Source: Litsea cubeba
Lineage: Eukaryota > Streptophyta > Magnoliopsida > Laurales > Lauraceae
Reading direction: 5' to 3'
Length of the DNA: 64,000 nt
NCBI GenBank assembly: GCA_012931725.1
Contig: CM022949.1
Span: 54,718,843 to 54,782,842, forward strand
Of this stretch, positions 56,220 to 64,000 are shown one piece after another. A model generated the notes under the pieces. That model saw nothing but the letters and a program-made list of their open reading frames with translations. It did no database searches and had not been told where the DNA came from. Each line of letters starts with the position of its first letter. The first letter of the stretch is position 1. Made by a program: the position numbers and the translations under genes.

Positions 56220-57500
56220 TGACGAAAAATAATTGTCGGTAAATTTCCCAATTTTTTTCCCTCTCCTGCCACCGAAACCCCTCTTTTCACTCTCTCTTTT
56301 GCGCTCTCTTCTCTCTCTCTCCGGCAAAGGTTATGTTTTACCGGCAAAATATTTGTGTCGCCGGCAAAGGATATATTTTTTGCCGACGAAATACCTATAT
56401 CGCCGGCAAATGTCAATTTGCCAAAATTTGATAATTTATTTAACTTGAAAATTTATATGTTCATTATTTTTGTTTTGTAAGAATAAAAGTTAACTCGGGC
56501 CTTCAAAATTAATTCAGCCCTAAAAATAACATTCCACTGTGCCAGCCCCATTTTCCATTTTCCGTGCCCGCTCAAGTGCATATCATTTCCAGGTCCCTCG
56601 CCTCTTCTCAATCCCTCATCTCTCTGACCCTCTCTCGCCCAACAATCCCTCAATCCCTCATCTCTTTGTCAGCCATCCATCCATTTCCTTCTCCCTCATG
56701 ACCTTAGCCCTCTCCTCCATCTCCCAGGAGACCTGCGCTCCTCCATCTCTCCAGGCGACCTGCGCTCCTCCATCTCACTTTTTGTTCCTTTTGCCACGAT
56801 CATGTTTTGGTTACGGCTTCAAGTACATATTTTGCTTCGATTGCGGCAATAAGATCTAATATTTAATTTTTGAAAAAAAAAATGTTCGCGCGGCCCTTTT
56901 ATTCTTTCCCTCCCTTCTTTTTGGTGAAAAAAAATCCACAACGAAATAATGCATAAAATTTAGGTGCGTTAACTTTCTTTGCGGTTCATTTTTTAGAACC
57001 ATTGGGCGACGAAATGAAATAACATCACACCCTCGAACGAGACCTCGTCCATCTCTCTCAAACGCCGGGAAAAGTGTAACTTTTTTTGGCGAAAAAGCTT
57101 ATTTTGTCGGGAAAAGTTATACTTTTACCGGCGAAATAATTTCGTCGGTAAAGGTTCAGCTTTGCACCACGAACTCATTTTTTCGCCTGCAAAGGTTATG
57201 TTTTACCGATAAAATATTTGTGTCGCAGGCAAATGAAAAATTAAATTTTTATTATTTTTATTTTGGAGGAATAAAAGTTAATTGGGGCTTCAAAATCACT
57301 TCAGACCTAAAAATAACATTCCAGTGTTGCCCGCGCCATTTTCCATTTACCGCGCCCGCTAAAGTAAAAACCATTTCCAGCGCCCCTCTGCCTCTTCTCA
57401 ATCCCTCTTCTTTCCCTCATCTCTCTGACCCTCTCTCGCCCAGCAATTCCTCGTCTCTTTGACTTTCTCTCGCCTGCCATAGTGCCATCCCTCCATTTCC
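56220..57500. repeat. Imperfect direct duplication of about 400 bp
   Basis: 56330-56660 and 57185-57450 share GGTTATGTTTTACCG, CCTAAAAATAACATTCCA, CATTTTCCATTT and CTCTCTGACCCTCTCTCGCCCA in the same order. The first part also has CCGGCAAA/TTTGCCGGC units typical of CACTA subterminal DNA. Confidence 0.75.
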
Positions 57501-58520
57501 TTCTCCCTCACGACCTCAGCGAGGATGACAGCTCCAATCCCTAGCCCCCAAATCCCAGCGCCCCCCAAATCCCAGTGCTCGTTGTCGTCCCTTGCTTCAA
57601 TCCCTAGCGCCCCCCAAATCCCAGAGCCCGCTCTTGACTCCTGCTCCAATCCCTAGTTCCCCCCAAATCCCAGCGCCCGCATCTGCTGCTCTCTCCCTTC
57701 GGCCCCAACCTCAAGATCCTGTTGCCCTCACTCTCACCCCCACTCCCTGGCTACCTCGGCTCAGCGACAACCTCCGGAGCTGCGCCCTGAGGCTGTGTCG
57801 GATCTGGTAACGTCCGCCCCCCATTCCCCTTCCGCCAACCAATCCTCTGTCTAATCACCTATTTGGGACCATGCCCAGTTAGAGATTCTGTATAATCACC
57901 TAGCTGGCCTTCTAACCCTGCATCGAGCAAGTGCTCAGGTTTCTCCCCCACCAGCATCCTTCCCTTTCTACAATCCTTTTCAAATCATTCCCAACCTCCC
58001 TGCCCCTGGTCCCTCCTTACCGACTGTACTGCTGGCCTGAGGCGATGCTCGTTCACCCCCAGACACTCCCGTTTCCCCCTCCACGCCAAACCGCACCACT
58101 GGTAAGGAACTACCCCTTCTCTCCCTGTCATCTACGCCAATGCCCACTGCCTCTGCTCCCGTCGCTGCTCCCTGCAACACCCAGCACGGTCACTGCACCT
58201 GCGCACAGCCACAGCCACACTGTTTCACAGCAACGGCCCCTTCTCTTTCTCCTCGCTGCTTTTGTCCTTCTCCCTTATCGTGCACCATTGTACCCCCTTC
58301 CTCCCTCTTTTTCTTTTTCTCTCTTTCTCCTTCTTCCCCACCTGCACTCCATCTCCCTTCTCCTTCACCACATCTCTTTTTCCTCTCTCTTCCCCCATCC
58401 CTCATCTCCTCAATGCCCGAGCCCGACTCTGCGTCATCTTCTCCATACGCAGTGGCACAAGTTCGAATTAGGGACTTAGGGTTGAAGATGACACCCCTAA
58501 ATCCTACTTTTTTTCCCTAA
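57500..58520. other. Pyrimidine-rich stretch without a recognised gene
   Basis: It contains CCCCAAATCCCAGCGCCC units at 57540-57680 and C/T-rich DNA. Long open frames at 57931-58479 and 58140-58520 are Pro/Ser-rich and overlap in different frames. It could be a 5' UTR or leader upstream of the LEUNIG exons, but no start exon of that gene is seen. Confidence 0.5.
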
Positions 58521-58598
58521 TCTACTTTTTTTTTGGTACTGTGCATTTCTTGGGTTTTGGCTCTCTGATTTTGCTTCTGTTTGGGTTTGCAAAAATAG

Positions 58599-58862
58599 GT
58601 TGGATGCCTTCCAAGCCGAAGGGAAAGTGTCTTCTGACCCTGTTGGTAAGATTGTGAAGATATTTAATTAAAGATAAGCATGTTTTAGGGTGGGGGTTTG
58701 AGATTTTATTGTATTGGTTTGGTTTTAACTGATAAATGGTGTCGGTTCTCAGCCATTGATGCACCAGGTGGCTTTCTCTTAGAGTGGTGGTCTGTGTTTT
58801 GGGATATATTCATTGCCAGGACAAATGAGAAGCACTCTGACGTTGCTGCATCTTACATAGAG
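58599..58862 (+). pseudogene. Fragment of a LEUNIG/LEUNIG_HOMOLOG corepressor gene (LUFS domain exons)
   Basis: Two exons with intact splice sites are present: 58599-58645 encodes DAFQAEGKVSSDPV, and 58753-58862 encodes AIDAPGGFLLEWWSVFWDIF and ARTNEKHSDVAASYIE. This is the conserved LisH/LUFS region of the plant Groucho-type corepressors LEUNIG and LEUNIG_HOMOLOG, which binds SEUSS in the nucleus. The first exon with the start Met and the downstream Gln-rich and WD40 exons are not found in the next 5 kb. A fragment captured by a transposon is the best reading. The exons shown have no stop. Confidence 0.8.
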
Positions 58863-59524
58863 GTGGGTTTTTGTTTTCTTTCACTAACATGATCTTACCC
58901 TTTCTTTCTTTTTCTTTTTTTTTTCAGAATTTTTTTTTCTTTTTCATGTGTCTCCATCTTGTAGTGTCATGGGTCTAGGAGGGACGCTTGAGACTGTCAC
59001 TTACAATATACTATGGTTATTGATTTCTTATTGTAATTGGAGCACTAAACTATTTTTTTTTTCTTCCATTCAGCTTCTTACTATTCAGTTGCTTTTTCTA
59101 TTTATTTATATTTTTTCAGTGAAGTGAGAAATGAGTGTAGTCTTTGAACAAGTTGTCCACTGATTTCCATTCATGGAAAGTGATGGGTGGAGGTGGGGGA
59201 CCATTCTAGAATTGACAATCTCCCTGAGAAATGTGTGGGTTCCCAGCTTTTCTAGAAATGGGAGTTTTAGGAATGCTTGTCCTAGGATTATTTTATGCAG
59301 AGCTTCTTGTGAATGAAATAGTTCTCATGTGTACATTTGTCGAACTATCATTTATTAAATGTATGATGGTGTTTGATACACCTTCGTAATTGTAGAATAG
59401 AAATATGTATTCCTACAAGTAGATATGTTGGTGCTGATTAGCATTGTGCAAGCATCATTTCCTTTGTGAATATATCCTATTTTAAATCGATTTTTAATCT
59501 CTTGGTTCATCAATCTATATGTAG
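58863..59524. other. Intron-like or intergenic stretch, nothing recognised
   Basis: It is T-rich, with no domain seen in any frame. It separates the LEUNIG and YSL fragments. Confidence 0.45.
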
Positions 59525-59659
59525 GTTTTCGTTGCAATCTCTCTTATCCTTGGTGATGGCCTCTACAATCTAATAAAAAAATAGTAATGACTGTGAAAGA
59601 AATATCTAATGCTCACACCACCAAACAGAGCAACCTTCCTGTCTTCAATGAATTTCAAG
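59525..59659 (+). pseudogene. Exon fragment of a YSL (yellow stripe-like) metal transporter
   Basis: After an AG acceptor (ATATGTAG) the exon encodes VFVAISLILGDGLYNLI. One base is missing in an A-run near 59571-59577, after which the frame continues MTVKEISNAH and NLPVFNEFQ up to a GTATGT donor at 59660. This matches a conserved segment of YSL oligopeptide-transporter-family proteins, which move metal-nicotianamine complexes across membranes. Only this exon is present. Confidence 0.72.
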
Positions 59660-62347
59660 GTATGTGATCTTTTCACAGTCACACTGGACTACTTTTGTTA
59701 GTCTTTGACATTTTTACTACTGTAGTCAAGTTGATCCTTTTAAATTTTATCAGCATAGCATCTTGTAGCAGGTTTTCCTTCATATCAGTGTCCCTTTTTT
59801 TGGTGTAGAATATGTAAAAATGATAATTTAGAAACTTAATGCAATCTAAAATTTATAACTCTGTATGAGCTAAATGAACAGATTAATGGAATCATTGAAT
59901 GTCTCAAGAAGCATGCTTGGGCATGTTCTGTTTCCATGTGCTCTTGGTTTCGGCAAAGGTGGGAAAACCTACATACTGTGGTACCACTTTCTTTAGTGCC
60001 TTGAACTGCAGTCCCACTCTCGGTGTGCCCCACTATATTTTCTGCCTAATACAATTTGGAGCGGTGGATTCATCCAGCCTTTGAAAGTTGAAACCCTTTA
60101 GTATTTTGAATTTTTATCAATTGGGTATTCAAAAACCTTATGTGTGAATGTTTGAGCATGTTCAATTCATTGCCCTTGCTGTAGCACCTACTGCCTTAAT
60201 AATATCACATTTTCACCCCCCTTACCTATGTTCATGGATGAAATCTATATTAATACAAGATATTACACAATTGATGACCCTGCTATGACATCGTTTAAAC
60301 CAGAAGACATGGAGGAGACTATCTCTTGTTGATATTGATTAACCAATCGTGCATGGTTTATGCCTAAAAAACTCCTCCCAGAACAAAACCTTATCTTCTT
60401 TTCTTTTTTCTGAAAACCTTAAATCTTCTTTTCTAGTTTCTGGGCTGTTGGTCAAACCATCGTTTTGCGGGAAACCATTTGGATATTGATGATCATCCAA
60501 TGACAGATCTTTTGGCCACAATTCGTATGTAATGGGGTGAACAAGGTAAATGGTTCAGATCACCAAATGGTGGTCTATCCATGGCCAAGAACAAGAATAA
60601 GTGGTACCATTGGTCTATCCATGGTTTCACAAGGTTTCACAAGTCTCCAATTCTGAATGAGGTTCTTGCTCATGCTCTACCGGGTCACTGAACTTGCAGC
60701 AAAAAAGTTGAGTTCGAATTTTCAGGTACCTCTGTATATTAGGTTGTTCTGTTGTGTTATGAACAGATTAGAAGCATTTTTCTTCTTTCCCTAAGATTAG
60801 GTAGGCATTGAAATTTTCTTTTTAACTGTTTGTTCCTTGCTGGGCAACTAAATTTTTTGTTGTACCTAAATTTTAGTGTCTTAACGTCTCTATGATATTA
60901 GGCATGGAATATACACTTCTGTCATGTTCTATTAAATGTTCCTTGGGTCTCCAGTGGCGATCTGGTTTTGTTTTCAATACGTAATAAACACTGGACCAAA
61001 TCTTCAAGTTTGTAACATCTCAGCCTTCCTGGGCCTTGTTTTCCTGTTTGAATATGGACCATTGATGCCCACCTTTTCGACTTTATTTTTGCTGGCCATA
61101 CCCTATTAAAAAAAGCCTGGACGATAATTGAAGTGTGCGAATCTACTGTAGGTCCATCAGGCCAGTGATTTGGAACCATGAACTGTTGTTCACTTCTATG
61201 GAGTAATTGTTTGAGGAAGCTACATGTCCTTGGGACAAGTATCAGGCTCACAGATAATTTTCTCTTCTATTTGTTGGCCAAGGTAAAAATATAGAGAAAA
61301 ATGGAACCTTGGGTCCTGTACTTGTGCATTGAGTATGCAGGTGCTGCCCATGCTATTTGTGCTGTGTTCCATATAAATTTTCAGTTGAGATAGGATTTAC
61401 TCGAGTTAGTTTGTATAGTCATCATCTTTTCTTGGTACCAGTTAAATGGGGGTTGGCCTAGTATAGAAATTAATTTGTTTTTTTATATATATATATATAT
61501 GATCTTTGGTGAGTCTTTACTAGTGTTATTTTTAGTTTTGACACCCAATTGCTTACTTAATCTTAAAATACAAACTACAAAGCGCCATGAAGTAGAAAAG
61601 TGGACTCATCATCATACATGCTCATGTACTAAATCCTTTCACACTGAAAAATCTCTAATATACATTAGCTGGAACTTTTTCCCATTTGATATGATATTTT
61701 TGCAGCAGGATGATAGTTTAGTTTTTCTGCTTCTCTCTCTTGTACCTCTCCACCGTGCCTTAGCTACACTTTGTAAAGATACACTTGATTTAACTGCTTC
61801 CTTTAGGACTTTAAAATTATTTATCCGTGGTGTTGGAGTTCAACTTCATCTGTATGCTTGTTGTTTCTCTTGTGTAATATGTGTATGTCAAAAAATAGAG
61901 AAATGTGGATGGTAGATTCAAACTCCCATATTGAGTAGGGATTTTTTTCTTAACATGGTGTTGATACCTGGATTTTGTCAGATCCAATTGTGTTCTTGGG
62001 CCCAACCCTTAGCATTTTCCTAAACAAGGTTAGTCCTAGTCTTGAAAATCATAACATTCAATTTGAAAGGGTAGGAGTGCCCATGGGTTGGGCCTGGGTT
62101 GCAACCAAGTTAGATGATATCAGGCTCCAGCTACTATGTCTTAGACATGAATCCTGACCCAACTCAAGACCCAGGAATATGATGAATCAGTCTCACTTGT
62201 TTCTTGTTTAATATCCTATAATATTTTCGTGTTGAAAGTGGAGCTACTATGATTTTTTTTGGACTGCTTTGTGGGAGACTATGTTGAATCTTTTACTTAT
62301 TTACATTTCTTTTTGGGCTGAGACTGAAGATAGCTAGCATGTAGTGT
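59660..62347. other. No recognised gene
   Basis: Open frames at 60339-60521 (minus), 60922-61251 (minus) and 61475-61915 (plus) have no domain I recognise. They could hold further captured pieces too short or degraded to name. Confidence 0.4.
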
Positions 62348-62510
62348 GGATCTCTGCGACGTGTCAACCAAGCTTATGTGATTGCAACATCTACCAAGGT
62401 TGACATATCTTGTGTAGATGTTGAAAAATTTGATGACAAATATTTCACCAAGGAAAGGAAGAAGAAGCAGAAGAAGGGAGAGGGTGAGTTTTTTGAAGCA
62501 GAGAAAGAGA
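62348..62510 (+). pseudogene. Fragment of a 60S ribosomal protein L6 gene
   Basis: The plus strand encodes SLRRVNQAYVIATSTKVDIS, VDVEKFDDKYFTKE and KKKQKKGEGEFFEAEKE, the central part of plant eL6 (RPL6). There is no start, and the sequence diverges after the Glu/Lys-rich end. It follows an AG-ended T-poor stretch, so it may be an exon remnant. Confidence 0.78.
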
Positions 62511-64000
62511 TATTTTTCATTGTCATTAAAGTTTTAAGATTATTCTTCCACTAATGTGTCCCAAATCTTCTCATGTATGGTATTGGTTGAATACCAAGTT
62601 CATATCCCTATTTTTTCACAATTTCCTATGATCTCAAATTGTAGGACTCCCGGTTAGAAAATTACGTGATAGGTTTGCTCTGCCAATATGATGTGAATTA
62701 ATCTTGGGAACAACAAAAAAAAAATTTGTAATCCTTATTCTAGTATAGACAATGGGGACTGGCTGCGATCATGCACTCAGTTTCCTTGAATTGACACGTG
62801 TCTCATGAAAGGCTTCTGATCACCATAGACTATAATATTCAACTTTGAAAATCAAACCCTATTTGTTTGCATAAAATACATCGGTATTGAATTTTTAGGA
62901 TGATTGTTCAATTCTCATTCGAACAAAGATTACTTAATAGTCAATTTTGGATATTCGACTTTTGAATTTTCACTCTTAGCCACTAACACAAATACATGCT
63001 AGGTATTAAATTACATGAAAAAAAAGGGAGGGGGGGCGCTTCTCAATGATTAGAATAATCTGATTAATGATAATTACACACTTAAATCCACATTGTAATA
63101 GGCATATTCATCCATGTGGACCTCTAGAAATTGAGGTGTGCTTTGGAGAAAGCAAACTCGGGTTTTTTATTTATAAAATATTCCTCTTGATCGATTGGGC
63201 CATACAGGTCACTCAAATAAAGGTTGGATGTGAGGTCATTGTGTGCAATGTTTGGTCCAGTTGGGTTTACCAATAGATTCTAAATAAATGTTATTTATTG
63301 GTTGTTCCTTTGAATTTATAGTTTTCAATTCAATAGTATGGATGCTTCTTTGTTGATGGGATAAGTCTTTGTTGATGATGGTTATTTTTCGAGTGTAGGG
63401 GTTGCATGATGTTATAAAGCTGCTTCCTATTGACCTAGCGAATAATGGCTTGGCCAAGCAAGGATCTAATGATGTAACTAATGGCTTGGCCAAGCAAGGA
63501 TCTGTCATCTGAGTTATACTACCCTTGTTTTTTCAGGTTTTTAAAGCCATATTGGATGCTATCTTCTCACATGCTGCTATTTAATGAGGTTGAAGTCTCC
63601 TAGGCCCCAGCAATCAGCATGAAATAAAAGTTTAAAATTTTAAAATAGAAGCACTTTGAAGCTTGCCACCCCTACTGTAAGTTGATTTTTTTTTTCTTTT
63701 TTTGCTTGTAATTGTGATTATAAGCTTTCATCTGTCTAGATTTAGTTATATGGGTCAGTTGAATACTTAAAGTCATGATGGATTCTTTTCTGGAATTTTC
63801 CCCCAATAGTCAGCACCTGCAAAGAAAATTTTATAATTAATTATTTGATTGTCTTTTATACGTTTAAAATTGATGTCTTATTTTAATGTGCATTTCACTT
63901 TTGGTTATTATTTTTATGTTCTGGATTTTTTTACTTTAGTTTTTTAATTCTGTTATGCAAATACTATTTTTTAGTATAAACATGAGCATCTTATTATTCA
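62511..64000. other. No recognised gene; short direct repeat at 63443-63503
   Basis: A 25-base unit containing GGCTTGGCCAAGCAAGGATCT occurs at 63443-63467 and 63479-63503. Otherwise AT-rich with no domain. Confidence 0.45.

Larger units (their letters stand above)
55395..64000 (+). mobile_element. Putative CACTA-like element with captured gene fragments, right end not seen
   Basis: At 55395 the sequence reads CACTACACCATTTCAGGGC, a CACTA-type terminus. It is followed to about 55760 by subterminal units in both orientations (ACGGCGTGCATT, GCAAGCCGTAAA, GCGCGCCGT). Downstream, exons of at least three unrelated genes (LEUNIG, YSL, RPL6) lie in the same orientation with introns but without the rest of their genes. 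No transposase and no GTAGTG-type partner end were identified, so the right border and the inclusion of all fragments in one element are inferences. Confidence 0.45.

Noticed and set aside
58140..58520. Ser/Pro-rich ORFs of 126-182 residues
   Set aside because: Pyrimidine-rich DNA with overlapping frames and no domain.
58961..58968. GTAGTG as the 3' end of the CACTA-like element
   Set aside because: The adjacent bases do not match the CACTACACCATTTCAGG terminus and no TSD is seen.
58599..62337. An intact LEUNIG gene
   Set aside because: No start exon, Gln-rich exons or WD40 repeats are found, while exons of other genes follow on the same strand.
1..64000. tRNA, rRNA or other RNA genes
   Set aside because: No cloverleaf with A/B boxes and no rRNA-like segment was recognised by eye; a covariance-model scan would be decisive.

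Overview
The window is plant nuclear DNA, almost certainly from an angiosperm with a large, repeat-rich genome. The evidence is the set of families present: a Tat-lineage Ty3/Gypsy retrotransposon with two RNase H domains, FAR1-type Mutator-like elements (MULEs), two plant mobile domain (PMD) genes, a G-type lectin receptor kinase relic, and fragments of a GABA-transporter-like gene, LEUNIG, a YSL metal transporter, ribosomal protein L6 and an RLP4-like LRR protein. I find no intact cellular gene. Nearly everything is a transposable element, a nested insertion or a captured or decayed gene fragment. A 100-base N gap at 18872-18971 shows this is a draft assembly.

Layout. (a) 1-1921: the 3' end of a Tat-type element whose body lies left of the window. 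(b) About 3290-8815: a Pack-MULE carrying an LRR/transmembrane fragment and broken by two solo LTRs (3612-4485, TSD GATAC; 4923-8272, TSD CTGTT). (c) 9219-12664: another solo LTR of the second family, in inverted orientation to the 4923-8272 copy. (d) 12985-15206: a Pack-MULE with a perfect 9-bp TSD (TATAATATA) carrying a GABA-transporter-like fragment. (e) 15499-17508: a minus-strand copia-like solo LTR (TSD AATTC). (f) 18260-18871: GA/CT-rich low-complexity DNA, then the gap. (g) 19809-52900: a MULE of about 9.3 kb that has been expanded to 33 kb by later insertions. (h) 53020-54060: a G-type lectin receptor kinase pseudogene. (i) 55395 to the window end: a CACTA-like terminus followed by same-strand fragments of LEUNIG, YSL and RPL6.

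The core is the nest at 19809-52900. The MULE holds a transposase pseudogene fused to an OTU protease-like domain (plus strand) and, facing it, a PMD pseudogene (minus strand). A 2.2-kb solo LTR (TSD ACATG) interrupts a PMD exon. A 23.8-kb minus-strand Tat/Ogre-like Gypsy element (28975-52758, TSD AAGAT, two very similar 2.6-kb LTRs) sits near the right end of the MULE. This Gypsy element itself carries a 3.6-kb solo LTR (TSD GGTAT) in its leader.

The Gypsy element has an open gag and an open pol, but protease and the catalytic part of reverse transcriptase are missing. Between pol and its 3' LTR it carries a second transcription unit on the opposite strand. That unit has a TATA box, a ten-base first exon, four predicted introns that are all phase 1, a PMD/transposase-like domain, acidic low-complexity exons and a C-terminal coiled coil. 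The same TATA box and mini-exon are present in the independent element at the window start. Two unrelated transposon classes, each with its own PMD gene, are therefore nested in one locus.
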